Below, piece after piece: positions 8,801 to 16,764 of a DNA stretch of 64,000 bases; within the stretch, counting starts at the first letter, position 1; each line of letters opens with the position of its first letter. The stretch comes from Apibacter mensalis. GTDB lineage: Bacteria > Bacteroidota > Bacteroidia > Flavobacteriales > Weeksellaceae. Where the stretch lies: positions 62,001 to 126,000 of the forward strand of contig NZ_LIVM01000004.1 of the NCBI RefSeq assembly GCF_001418685.1. The letters run 5' to 3'. Position numbers and translations under genes: made by a program. The notes beneath the pieces are model-generated. The model was not told where the DNA came from. It did not search any database and was given only the letters and a program-made list of their open reading frames with translations.

Positions 8801-9880
8801 GTGCGTAAAATAATTCATATAGATATGGATGCATTCTATGCTTCAATAGAGCAAAGGGATCATGAAGAATTTAGAGGAAAACCTTTGGCCGTTGGATTTT
8901 CAGGAGAAAGAGGAGTAGTAGCAGCAGCCAGTTATGAAGCAAGAAAATTTGGGGTTCATTCAGCAATGTCCTCCAAACAAGCAATTCAACGGTGTCCGAA
9001 TCTAATTTTTACTTCCGCACGATTTGAAATTTATCGTTCTGTTTCAAAACAAATAAGGAATATTTTTTTTCAATATACAGATTTAGTAGAACCTTTATCT
9101 TTTGACGAAGCATTTTTAGATGTGACTAATAGTTTGAAAAATAAGGAATTTGCCAGGGATATTGCTAAAGAAATTAAAGATAAAATTTTTAAAGAAACAG
9201 GGTTGACAGCCTCTGCCGGTATATCATTTAATAAATTTCTTGCAAAAATAGCTTCGGATTATAATAAACCTGATGGATTATTTATAATTACTCCACAAAA
9301 AGCAGAAAAATTTGTTGAAAATCTTAGAATTGAAAATTTTTTTGGAATAGGTAAAAAAACAGCAGAAAAAATGCATCAGTTGGGAATAAATACCGGATGG
9401 GACCTTAAGCAAAAATCTGAAGAAGAACTTATTAAACTTTTTGGTAAACAGGGGAGTGTATATTATTTAAATGCCAGAGCAATAGATAACAGGGAAGTTA
9501 ATCCCAATAGGATACGGAAATCAGTAGGATCAGAAAATACATTGATGGAGGATACAAATTCTTTACCTAAATTATGTTCTGAATTAGATTCCATCTGTAG
9601 AGACGTGTTACAAAGAATGAATAAAATTTCTTTTAAGGGTCGAACAGTTATTTTAAAGATTAAATATTCAGATTTTAAAGTAATTTCAAAAAGTAAAACT
9701 ATTACAAGTTTTATTACTGATTTCCCTCTGTTATATAAAATTGCCTTAGAATTACTATATACTGTCAATATAGATAAAAAAATTAGGTTAATTGGAATAA
9801 GTATTAAAAATTCTAAATCCGAATTAATGGAGGATATGCAGAAAAATTTTCAGTTAAAAATTCCTTTTAAAGATTTTTAA
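8801..9880 (+). CDS. dinB: DNA polymerase IV
   Basis: A Y-family translesion polymerase of 359 residues. The GTG start gives MRKIIHIDMDAFYASIEQRD, which aligns with the canonical N-terminus and carries the first catalytic Asp. Other landmarks are VAAASYEARKFGVHSAMSS (fingers), PLSFDEAFLDVT (catalytic Asp-Glu pair), ASAGISFNKFLAKIASD (palm), and FFGIGKKTAEKMHQLGI (helix-hairpin-helix thumb), followed by a little-finger domain. The C-terminus (about residue 345 onward) is short and I see no clear beta-clamp peptide. It copies damaged DNA in the cytoplasm. No LexA-type operator is recognisable upstream. Confidence 0.95.
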   Translation: MRKIIHIDMDAFYASIEQRDHEEFRGKPLAVGFSGERGVVAAASYEARKFGVHSAMSSKQAIQRCPNLIFTSARFEIYRSVSKQIRNIFFQYTDLVEPLSFDEAFLDVTNSLKNKEFARDIAKEIKDKIFKETGLTASAGISFNKFLAKIASDYNKPDGLFIITPQKAEKFVENLRIENFFGIGKKTAEKMHQLGINTGWDLKQKSEEELIKLFGKQGSVYYLNARAIDNREVNPNRIRKSVGSENTLMEDTNSLPKLCSELDSICRDVLQRMNKISFKGRTVILKIKYSDFKVISKSKTITSFITDFPLLYKIALELLYTVNIDKKIRLIGISIKNSKSELMEDMQKNFQLKIPFKDF

Positions 9881-10216
9881 TTAAACAATTTTTTATATAA
9901 AATTTTTTAATTATTATATCATTGGAAACTGGTCTAAACTAAATTATTAATTTAGTTGAAATACAAAGTTAAAATAAATTTGAATTTTGTTGAAAATGGT
10001 AAAAAAAACATGGCTAATATAAATTAACCACGCTTTTCAACTAACTATTAATATATTTATTAAAACAATAGGATATAAAAGTTGTCATATAATTATATTT
10101 TTTATATACACAACATTTATATACATAATATGATTAAAATAATAGCAAATATATGCTTGGTAGGCTATTAAATTTTATGGATATCCGTAAATACTTGTAA
10201 AAAATGTAAAATTTTT
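9881..10216. other. AT-rich intergenic stretch with a hairpin
   Basis: About 335 bases between convergent dinB and the response regulator gene. An inverted repeat AACTAAAT-TATTA-ATTTAGTT lies at 9937-9957, and CAAAGTTA at 9964-9971 reads as TAACTTTG on the minus strand, a perfect -7 box that faces dinB. No reading frame of note is present, and the hairpin has no adjacent T-run. Confidence 0.4.
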
Positions 10217-10879
10217 TTAAATGATTCCTAACTCAATTATTAAACTTAATAATTGTTTAGTATCTTTAGCGTTAAAAGAAGCTCTTAACAAGGCAAGTCT
10301 CTTTTCAATAGAGCTCTCGCTGTTAGGTACTATTTGTTTCTCTTTTAAGTGGTGTTCAACCTCTTTTTGGGTATACCCTTGAGAAAGCAATTTTAACAAG
10401 TTGATATCATACTCCGTTAATTCATATAAATTGTTTTGAGCTGATTTGTAATTATCATTGGAAATATAGGTCTCATTTTGGTTTACAGATATTATGGCTT
10501 TTTGTAATTCTTTTGTATCATTTCTTCCCTTAGTAACATATCCATTAATTTTATATCTGTCAAACATAGATTTTATTTTATGAAACCTGTTTTCAATCGA
10601 AAAAACTATAACTTTAAGGTCGGCTTGTTCATTTTTTGCTGCAAGTATTAAATCTTCTCCACTTTCTAGTGTTTGTACTCTGTAATCCGAAGCAAAAGAC
10701 AAATCGGTTATTAACAAATCATAAGGTTGATGATCTATAATTGCTCTTTTAATTTTCAACAATGCTTCATCGCAATAAAAAGCTTGGTCAATAATTGGAA
10801 TTTTTAATTCCTCAACAGTTTTTTTAACCCCTATATTATAACTGTCAAAATCCTCAGAAATAAGTATTTTTTTAAACAT
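10217..10879 (-). CDS. Response regulator (REC plus LuxR-type HTH)
   Basis: A 220-residue NarL/FixJ-like regulator. The receiver domain spans residues 1 to about 125, with acidic residues near ILISEDFD, the probable phosphoacceptor Asp59 in LLITDLSF, the switch residue region VIVFSIEN, and the conserved Lys in GYVTKGRND. The C-terminal domain has a degenerate LuxR-type helix-turn-helix (LTEYDINLLKLLSQGYTQKE, then SSIEKRLALLRASFNAKD). It starts 10 bases after the stop of the sensor kinase gene, so it is the cognate partner. The targets are unknown. Confidence 0.85.
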   Translation of the reverse strand: MFKKILISEDFDSYNIGVKKTVEELKIPIIDQAFYCDEALLKIKRAIIDHQPYDLLITDLSFASDYRVQTLESGEDLILAAKNEQADLKVIVFSIENRFHKIKSMFDRYKINGYVTKGRNDTKELQKAIISVNQNETYISNDNYKSAQNNLYELTEYDINLLKLLSQGYTQKEVEHHLKEKQIVPNSESSIEKRLALLRASFNAKDTKQLLSLIIELGII

Positions 10880-10888
10880 TAGTATAAA

Positions 10889-12727
10889 TTAGATTGAAAT
10901 AATAATTTTTATTGCTAAGCCTATCTTTTTTTCGTGATCGATAAAAAAACTTCCCTGTATCGGATTTAATCTATCTTTTATGTCTTTTAAATCTTTGTTA
11001 GGGATACCACCTGACCCTGCTAAACCTACCCCATTATCTGAATATTCAATCGAAATTATAGAGTCTTCATTTTTAAATTTTAATGTAACAATATCGGCTT
11101 GGCTGTGTTTTTTCATGTTAGTCATTAATTCTTTAAGAATATAGTATATTTCTTCCTTTTTATCATCAGAAATATTTTCCCAGATATGAGGTTCATTACC
11201 AATTAATATAATTCGTGTATTTTTTGCACCGTAAGGTTTTATCATGTTTCGTAAAGTAATTGAAAACTCTTCTTTAGAATCTATTTTAAATTCAGCATCA
11301 TGAGAAATATCCCTGGATTTATGATATAATATTTCTAATTCATCAATTATTTTAGTGGGTTTTGCATCAGAATTATTTTCAAGTTGTACCATCAAAAAGT
11401 AAATTCCATTAGCAACTTCATCGTGAATCTTTTTAGAATATTTCAATTTTGTTCTATGTACTTCTTCGATTTTTTCTTGTCTGAATTTAGCTTTTCTTCT
11501 TCGATACCAAAATATTAATAATATTAGAATTAAAATGGTAAGACATGTTGCAGAACCAAACATAACTTTTTGTTTTAGTAAAAGGTAGTTTTTTTGAGCA
11601 TTTTCAGCCTTCAATAAGGCATTCTCTTCTTTGTTTCGTTCTACTTCATAACGTATTAAAGCAAACTGATTTTTAGCTTGAGTTCTTTTTAAATTAATTT
11701 TATCACTTAACTTAATATATGCATTAAAATAATTTTTTTCATGAGTCGAAGGGGTGTCCAACAGAATAATTTTTTGCATCGCTGCCAATTGATCATCTAT
11801 ATTACCCAGTTTTAATGCGATATCATACATTTTATTTGCATGGAAAATTGCCTTTTTAATACTTGTTTTTTCGAAATATTCCGATAAATGATAATGATTA
11901 GCTATTTGTCCGATGGTATCGAATGCTTTTTTTCTTATTTCTAAGGCTTGGTAAAAGTCTTTATCTGCCTTGTAGTTTGAGTTAAAAAGCCATTTAGCAT
12001 AAGCTAAGTTATCAGTTATACGTGCTTGAAGAAGGGGGCGATTATTTATAAATGGATCTTTGCTTAAATTCGTTAAAATTTGTATGGCATTATTATAATT
12101 TCCGGCTTTAATATTTACCACTGCACCATTGTTCTTTATGTTAATTTCAGATATCTTATTAGTTGAAAAATTCAAAGCCAAATTATAATATTTTATTGCT
12201 TGATCATAATCTTTTTGTTCGGTTTTAGATATTGCAAGACAATTATATACAGCAGATAATGATGTGTTATTTTGAGAATTTTTAATATATTTTAATGCTT
12301 CAACAGCTGTTTCTTCGCTTCCTATGTAATCTCCCTCATTAGCTTGGATGATTGCCATATTAATTAAGCTTTTGCCGATAAATATATTATTATTGTTATT
12401 ACTATTATTGTCAATTGAAAAAGCTTCTTTCGCATGATTAAAATAATAAAATGCGCTGTCACTTCTATTTTTATTTAAATAATAATGCCCCATTTGAAAA
12501 TATATATTGGCCAACATTAAATTATTTTTAATTTTTTTTAGCTTATATATCTGCTTATAAGTATATTGAATGGATTCATTGGTATAGTTATTAAAAGAAA
12601 TAGTTTTAATTTTTGATAATTTAATTGAATTATCAGATTTTTTTTTCCGTAAGGTAAAATCCTTGCAGGAAGGGAAGTAAAGTAATAAAATAATAGTGTA
12701 GGATAAAAATATAATAAAAGTTTTCAT
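10889..12727 (-). CDS. TPR-containing sensor histidine kinase
   Basis: A 612-residue membrane-anchored kinase. An N-terminal lipoprotein-like signal (Cys21 in YFPSC) is followed by tetratricopeptide repeats over about residues 65-345, a coiled segment at 350-385, one membrane helix (389-407) and then the cytoplasmic kinase. His435 in KKIHDEVANGIYFL is the phosphorylation site (HisKA_3-like). The ATPase domain shows the N-box ELMTNMKKHS (Asn537) and G-box EYSDNGVGL. Periplasmic TPRs with a NarX-type kinase are a common Bacteroidota architecture. It phosphorylates the regulator encoded just downstream. The sensed signal is unknown. Confidence 0.88.
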   Translation of the reverse strand: MKTFIIFLSYTIILLLYFPSCKDFTLRKKKSDNSIKLSKIKTISFNNYTNESIQYTYKQIYKLKKIKNNLMLANIYFQMGHYYLNKNRSDSAFYYFNHAKEAFSIDNNSNNNNNIFIGKSLINMAIIQANEGDYIGSEETAVEALKYIKNSQNNTSLSAVYNCLAISKTEQKDYDQAIKYYNLALNFSTNKISEINIKNNGAVVNIKAGNYNNAIQILTNLSKDPFINNRPLLQARITDNLAYAKWLFNSNYKADKDFYQALEIRKKAFDTIGQIANHYHLSEYFEKTSIKKAIFHANKMYDIALKLGNIDDQLAAMQKIILLDTPSTHEKNYFNAYIKLSDKINLKRTQAKNQFALIRYEVERNKEENALLKAENAQKNYLLLKQKVMFGSATCLTILILILLIFWYRRRKAKFRQEKIEEVHRTKLKYSKKIHDEVANGIYFLMVQLENNSDAKPTKIIDELEILYHKSRDISHDAEFKIDSKEEFSITLRNMIKPYGAKNTRIILIGNEPHIWENISDDKKEEIYYILKELMTNMKKHSQADIVTLKFKNEDSIISIEYSDNGVGLAGSGGIPNKDLKDIKDRLNPIQGSFFIDHEKKIGLAIKIIISI

Positions 12728-12814
12728 TTTTCCCTGAATATAAAAATATTAATTTATCATGTTAAAAGTTATTATATGGGCAAAAGTTATATTTTGTAAG
12801 CAATTTAGAGATAA

Positions 12815-12850
12815 TAATAAAAAAAGACAAGGAATAAAATTATTCCTTGC
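12815..12850 (-). terminator. Intrinsic terminator of the repeat lipoprotein gene
   Basis: A 10-bp perfect stem, CAAGGAATAA (12828-12837) with TTATTCCTTG (12840-12849), is followed on the minus strand by a T-rich tract (complement of the A-run before 12826). It lies about 80 bases after the stop at 12930 and insulates the gene from the kinase operon. Confidence 0.75.
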
Positions 12851-12929
12851 CATATAAATATCTATAAACTATTGGAAAATTAAATTATCTTATCTAGTTT
12901 ATGATTCTATCATTTTTTTATGGATTGAA

Positions 12930-13328
12930 TTACCATACCGGTATTTGCGCAGTTTCTCCGCTAATATCCATTCTTCTAACGGGATTTTGTGCAGTTTCCC
13001 CGCTAATATCCATTTTTCTAACGGGATTTTGTGCAGTTTCTCCGCTAATATCCATTCTTCTAACGGGATTTTGTGCAGTTTCCCCGCTAATATCCATTTT
13101 TCTAACGGGATTTTGTGCAGTTTCTCCGCTAATATCTATTTTATAAAGTTTATTTCCTTGATTTTCTGAATTATTTTCCCCTGTATTTGTATTATTAATT
13201 AATGTTGCTTCAGTAGCGCTATCTGCTGAGAATGACTTTTGCATTGGAATATCATTATAATCGTCGCTGCATGACACTATAAATAAGCTTAAAAATAAAC
13301 TTAATACGGATATTGATATTTTTTTCAT
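12930..13328 (-). CDS. Small lipoprotein with five tandem 14-residue repeats
   Basis: A 132-residue secreted lipoprotein: signal peptide MKKISISVLSLFLSLFIVSC with lipobox Cys20, then a Ser/Asn/Thr-rich linker to about residue 60, then five consecutive units of consensus (K/R)MDISGETAQNPVR running to the C-terminus, where the last unit ends IPVW. The ATG and signal peptide make this strand the coding one, although the multiple-of-three repeat keeps other frames open as well. The gene stands alone with its own terminator. The family is not recognised. The repeats could form a binding surface or a solenoid-like stalk, or a substrate displayed at the cell surface; all of these are guesses. Confidence 0.8.
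   Translation of the reverse strand: MKKISISVLSLFLSLFIVSCSDDYNDIPMQKSFSADSATEATLINNTNTGENNSENQGNKLYKIDISGETAQNPVRKMDISGETAQNPVRRMDISGETAQNPVRKMDISGETAQNPVRRMDISGETAQIPVW
12949..13140 (-). repeat. 42-bp tandem repeat array (4.6 units, two identical 84-bp dimers)
   Basis: Units begin at 12949, 12991, 13033, 13075 and 13117, each 42 bp long. They alternate between two versions (TCTCCG/CTTCTA and TCCCCG/TTTCTA), so 12949-13032 and 13033-13116 are identical 84-bp blocks. This points to a recent duplication of a dimer inside the coding region of the lipoprotein. Confidence 0.92.
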
Positions 13329-13422
13329 GTTTGTTTAATTTTTACATAAATAATATGGTATCTAAATATTATTAGATAAATAATTAGTTATTTATCAGCA
13401 TTGAAATTCACCTTTATGTATA

Positions 13423-13490
13423 GGGAAGCATGGAATAATAGGCAGCAGATTAATAGGCTTCCCATATCTATTGATATGCTGCTACTTTTT
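13423..13490. other. Interlocked inverted repeats, possible pseudoknot RNA
   Basis: Stem A pairs GGGAAGC (13423-13429) with GCTTCCC (13457-13463). Stem B pairs GGCAGCA (13441-13447) with TGCTGCT (13477-13483; last pair G-T). Stem B starts inside the loop of A and closes outside it, which is pseudoknot geometry. A third hairpin, CATATC-TATT-GATATG, lies at 13463-13478. On the plus strand a T6 run follows (13485-13491). It sits between divergent genes. It could be a leader element, a small RNA or a protein-binding site; the transcribed strand is not known. Confidence 0.45.
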
Positions 13491-13514
13491 TATTCCTTAT
13501 TAGAATACATTTAG

Positions 13515-13522
13515 TACCTTTG
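13515..13522 (+). promoter_or_regulatory. -7 box TACCTTTG
   Basis: Exact match to TAnnTTTG, 156 bases before the ATG at 13679, implying a leader of about 150 nt. No TTTG -33 element is evident at the usual spacing. Confidence 0.5.
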
Positions 13523-13579
13523 CTATAAAATATACTAATAAAATTTAAATACAAATTAACTGATAATATAAAGCAAAAT

Positions 13580-13623
13580 AAAGACATATTATAGACTTTT
13601 TAAAGACATGTTATAAGTTTTAA
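13580..13623 (+). repeat. Tandem 22-bp direct repeat in the leader of the 13679 gene
   Basis: Two adjacent 22-bp copies start at 13580 and 13602. Their first 14 bases agree except for one (AAAGACAT then A or G then TTATA), and both end in a T-rich stretch. They lie between the -7 box at 13515 and the gene at 13679. They could be operator half-sites or RNA-binding sites for autoregulation. Confidence 0.5.
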
Positions 13624-13678
13624 TACAAATTTTATTGTTTGAAATAAAAGGTATTTACTAACTATTTGAACTTAATAT

Positions 13679-13990
13679 ATGGGGTATAAAGAAGTAATAA
13701 AGAAAATAGTCTATATGGCCTTTAATAAGGCTAAAAAAGAATCATTACTTGTGTTAAAAACACCTCTTTCCAAACATATTTCTTATAAGATAGAAAAAGA
13801 ATATAAGACATGCATTAGTGAAAAGACATTTATAAGATATTATGATAAATATATAGGAGGAATAGATAACGCTACAGGTGAGCCAAACAGGTATATATTA
13901 GATCTATTATGTAAATATATTGGGTATGAAGATTTTGTAGATTTCTATAATAAAGAGGAAAATGAAAAAATAAAAAAGCAGGTAATTTAA
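13679..13990 (+). CDS. Small protein with a Bacteroidota HTH-like domain, unrecognised function
   Basis: A 103-residue basic protein. The middle reads LSKHISYKIEKEY, ISEKTFIRYYDKYIGG and RYILDLLCKYIGYEDFVDFY. This pattern of a short helix, a TF/L-R-Y/W element and an L-C-K-Y-I/L-G-Y-E-D/S-F/W-x-x-F ending resembles a small domain seen at the N-terminus of many Flavobacteriia proteins that looks like a winged or helix-turn-helix module. No signal peptide or membrane segment is present. It may be a DNA-binding regulator; the repeats in its own leader would be natural sites. It begins with ATG GGG, and the start at 13679 is the only good one. Confidence 0.65.
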   Translation: MGYKEVIKKIVYMAFNKAKKESLLVLKTPLSKHISYKIEKEYKTCISEKTFIRYYDKYIGGIDNATGEPNRYILDLLCKYIGYEDFVDFYNKEENEKIKKQVI

Positions 13991-14168
13991 AAATTAATAG
14001 TATTATGTATTTATTATTTGTTAAAATTAATTTAACAAAATTTAAAACTATACTATAACATATTGATATTAATATTTTTGAGTATATTAAAGTCTACTTA
14101 TATACAAATTAGAATTATAGGTTTTTTTATTTAGTAAGGTGATACGATGAGGTTTCTAATAGTTTTAA

Positions 14169-14176
14169 TAACTTTG
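14169..14176 (+). promoter_or_regulatory. -7 box TAACTTTG directly before mutL
   Basis: Exact TAnnTTTG match ending 5 bases before the ATG of mutL (14181). With initiation 5-8 bases after the box, the transcript would start at or within the start codon, implying a leaderless mRNA or a second promoter further upstream. Confidence 0.55.
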
Positions 14177-14180
14177 TACT

Positions 14181-15938
14181 ATGCCTGATATAATACACTT
14201 ACTTCCGGATAATGTATCCAATCAGATAGCGGCAGGAGAAGTAGTACAAAGACCTTCTTCTGTGGTAAAGGAACTTTTAGAAAATGCTATTGATGCAAAA
14301 ACAACTCAAATACAACTTATAATTAAAGATGCAGGTAGAAATTTAATTCAAGTAGTTGATAATGGAATTGGAATGAGCACAACTGATGCCAGAATGTCCT
14401 TTGAAAGGCATGCTACTTCAAAAATTACTACTACTGAGGATATATTTCATATTCATACAAAAGGCTTTAGAGGTGAAGCATTAGCTTCTATCTCAGCAGT
14501 TTCCCAGGTTGAATTGAAAACCCGTAAAGAAGAGGATGAAATAGGAACTCATATTATAATAGAAGGAGGCGAAATAATTTCCCAAGTCCCGATAAATACC
14601 GCAGTTGGTTCTTCATTTTTAATCAAAAATCTATTTTTTAATGTACCAGCAAGAAGGAAATTTCTTAAATCTAACTCGGTAGAATTCAGACATATTTTAG
14701 ATGAATTTCATAGGGTGGCATTAGCGCATGAAGAAGTTCATTTCCAATTATTTAATAATGGTGAAGAAATATTAAGGCTTCGTTCAGGAAGTTTAATGCA
14801 AAGAATATCTGAAATATTTGGCAGGAAAATTCAACATCAATTGGTACCTATTTCTGAGCAATTGGATTGGATAAAGCTAAGTGGCTTTATAGGTAAACCG
14901 GAAAGTGCTAAAAAAGCAAGAGGAGAACAATTTTTTTTCGTTAATCAAAGATTTTTCAGATCATCCTATTTAACTAAGGCTGTACAAGATGCATTCGAAG
15001 GATTGATTCCACCACGTTTTTTGCCTTCCTTTTTTCTTTATATAGATATTGATCCGGAAAGGATAGACGTAAATATTCATCCAACTAAGACAGAAGTAAA
15101 ATTTGAAGATGAGACATCTATATATGCATTACTAAAAACAGCTATTAAGAAATCTTTAGGTATATATAATATAGTTCCAAGCTTGGATTTTGATCAAAAT
15201 CCTGAATGGAGTTTTTCTCTGGCTAGAAAAGATAATCCTGTTGTAGAACCTAAAATAAATATTTGTACTACCTATAATCCATTCGATAAAATTCCTAATA
15301 AACCTACCGTTGAGGAAAAACTAAAGTTAAATGAATTATATACTTCGTCCAGGCAAGAAATTTTGACTTCGGATTTATTTGATAATTCTTTTGAAAATGC
15401 CAATGAATCATTATTATTGCGTTTATCTAATGGTAGATGGATAATTGAAAAAGATTCAAATTTATGGATTTTAGATCCCTATAGAATTCATCAAACTGTT
15501 TTATATGAAAATCGTATGAAAAATTTTAAGGGAAATGTATTAAGTCAACAATTATTGTTTCCAATAGAAAGACCCGTTTATGATCTTGAAAAAGAGAAAT
15601 TAGATTCAATTAAAACTTCATTATTTGCTGAAGGATTAGATATGGAGATAGAAGAAGATTTATTAACGATAACTGCAATTCCTTCGGATGTATTACAAGA
15701 AAAAATAATTGAATTGATAGATAATTTATTAAATGAATTATCAGAACATTCAGAAGAAGAATTTTCTATATTTTTTAGTAAAACAATTTCGAAAGTTTTC
15801 GCTAAAAAAAGAAAAGAATTTATACAGCCTTCTCATTTAATACCTTTATGGGAGAATTTTATAACTTTAGGATGTCCTAATTATAATCCTTTTGGAAAAA
15901 GAAATTATGAAATAGTAACCATGCCGAATTTTGATTAG
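14181..15938 (+). CDS. mutL: DNA mismatch repair protein MutL
   Basis: A GHKL ATPase of 585 residues that links MutS mismatch recognition to downstream repair. The N-terminus shows PDNVSNQIAAGEVVQRPSSV, ELLENAIDA (Asn/Glu of the ATP site), QVVDNGIGM, and TKGFRGEALASIS. The transducer domain has VNIHPTKTEVKF. The C-terminal dimerisation domain lacks the endonuclease motif: in place of DQHA(x)2E(x)4E it has DPYRIHQTVLYE, and the CPHGRP-type segment is CPNYNPFGKRN. It therefore probably cannot nick DNA itself. The ATG fits conserved family N-termini. Confidence 0.95.
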   Translation: MPDIIHLLPDNVSNQIAAGEVVQRPSSVVKELLENAIDAKTTQIQLIIKDAGRNLIQVVDNGIGMSTTDARMSFERHATSKITTTEDIFHIHTKGFRGEALASISAVSQVELKTRKEEDEIGTHIIIEGGEIISQVPINTAVGSSFLIKNLFFNVPARRKFLKSNSVEFRHILDEFHRVALAHEEVHFQLFNNGEEILRLRSGSLMQRISEIFGRKIQHQLVPISEQLDWIKLSGFIGKPESAKKARGEQFFFVNQRFFRSSYLTKAVQDAFEGLIPPRFLPSFFLYIDIDPERIDVNIHPTKTEVKFEDETSIYALLKTAIKKSLGIYNIVPSLDFDQNPEWSFSLARKDNPVVEPKINICTTYNPFDKIPNKPTVEEKLKLNELYTSSRQEILTSDLFDNSFENANESLLLRLSNGRWIIEKDSNLWILDPYRIHQTVLYENRMKNFKGNVLSQQLLFPIERPVYDLEKEKLDSIKTSLFAEGLDMEIEEDLLTITAIPSDVLQEKIIELIDNLLNELSEHSEEEFSIFFSKTISKVFAKKRKEFIQPSHLIPLWENFITLGCPNYNPFGKRNYEIVTMPNFD

Positions 15939-15975
15939 TAAAAATCCATTCAAAATAATTAAAATACTAAAAATA

Positions 15976-16755
15976 ATGAATAGAGCGATACCTACGGTAA
16001 CTAAAAATCTTTTACTATTAAATACCATATTTTTTATAGGAACATATATATTGTCCGTTCGCGGAATAGATTTAACGGTTATCTTCGGTGCATATTTTCC
16101 ACTTTCACCCAATTTTCATTGGTACCAAATCATTTCACATATGTTTATGCACGGAGGATTTACGCACTTTTTTTTCAATATGTTTTCATTGTGGATGTTC
16201 GGATCAGCTGTGGAACAATCCTTAGGACCCAAAAAATATTTGATACTGTATTTCGTTTGTGGATTAGGAGCTTTTGCTTTATTCAACATGGTGAATTATT
16301 TTGAATTTAAGCAAGTATATGATTCTTTAGTTTCTGCCAATGTTCCTTTAAATGAGGTAAGTAAATATGCGAAATTAAGTTATGAAATAACAAATAATAA
16401 TTTGGAACAAAAAGCATATGCCTGGTTAAATACTTTACCCAAAGGTACAGATCAATATGCAGCAAGTAAGCTTTATATAGATTTAGTTACTCCAATGGTG
16501 GGAGCCAGTGGAGCCATATATGGAATTTTAGTTGCCTTTGGAGTTATGTTTCCTAATTCTGTATTAATGTTAATTTTTCCCCCCATTCCTATGAAAGCAA
16601 AATATTTTATCCCAATCATGGTTTTATTAGAGCTTTACTTAGGACTACAGCAATCGCAGGGGGATAATGTTGCGCATTTTGCTCATTTGGGCGGAGCCGT
16701 TTTCGGATATTTTATGACCCGTCATTGGGTGAAAAACAGATATCGTTGGAACTAA
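15976..16755 (+). CDS. Rhomboid family intramembrane serine protease
   Basis: About 259 residues when started at ATG 15976 (MNRAIPTVTKNLLLLN), which matches family N-termini better than the upstream TTG at 15931 that overlaps mutL. Rhomboid hallmarks are HMFMHGGFTHFFFNMFSLW with the loop and membrane segment carrying accessory His residues, the catalytic serine in VGASGAIYGIL, and the catalytic His in HFAHLGGAVFGY. An insertion of about 60 residues separates membrane segments 2-3 from the GASG segment. It cleaves membrane proteins within the bilayer; the substrates are unknown. It is followed 9 bases later by a rhomboid-like gene. Confidence 0.92.
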   Translation: MNRAIPTVTKNLLLLNTIFFIGTYILSVRGIDLTVIFGAYFPLSPNFHWYQIISHMFMHGGFTHFFFNMFSLWMFGSAVEQSLGPKKYLILYFVCGLGAFALFNMVNYFEFKQVYDSLVSANVPLNEVSKYAKLSYEITNNNLEQKAYAWLNTLPKGTDQYAASKLYIDLVTPMVGASGAIYGILVAFGVMFPNSVLMLIFPPIPMKAKYFIPIMVLLELYLGLQQSQGDNVAHFAHLGGAVFGYFMTRHWVKNRYRWN

Positions 16756-16764
16756 ATTAATTGT

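Noticed and set aside
9463-9768. 101-codon minus-strand frame in dinB
   Set aside because: Shadow of the DNA polymerase IV little-finger region.
12949-13140. Possible CRISPR array
   Set aside because: The repeats are directly adjacent with no spacers and encode a regular peptide.
12901-13169. Plus-strand reading frames of 81 and 74 codons over the tandem repeat
   Set aside because: They are open only because the 42-bp unit is a multiple of three; the minus strand has the ATG, signal peptide, lipobox and terminator.
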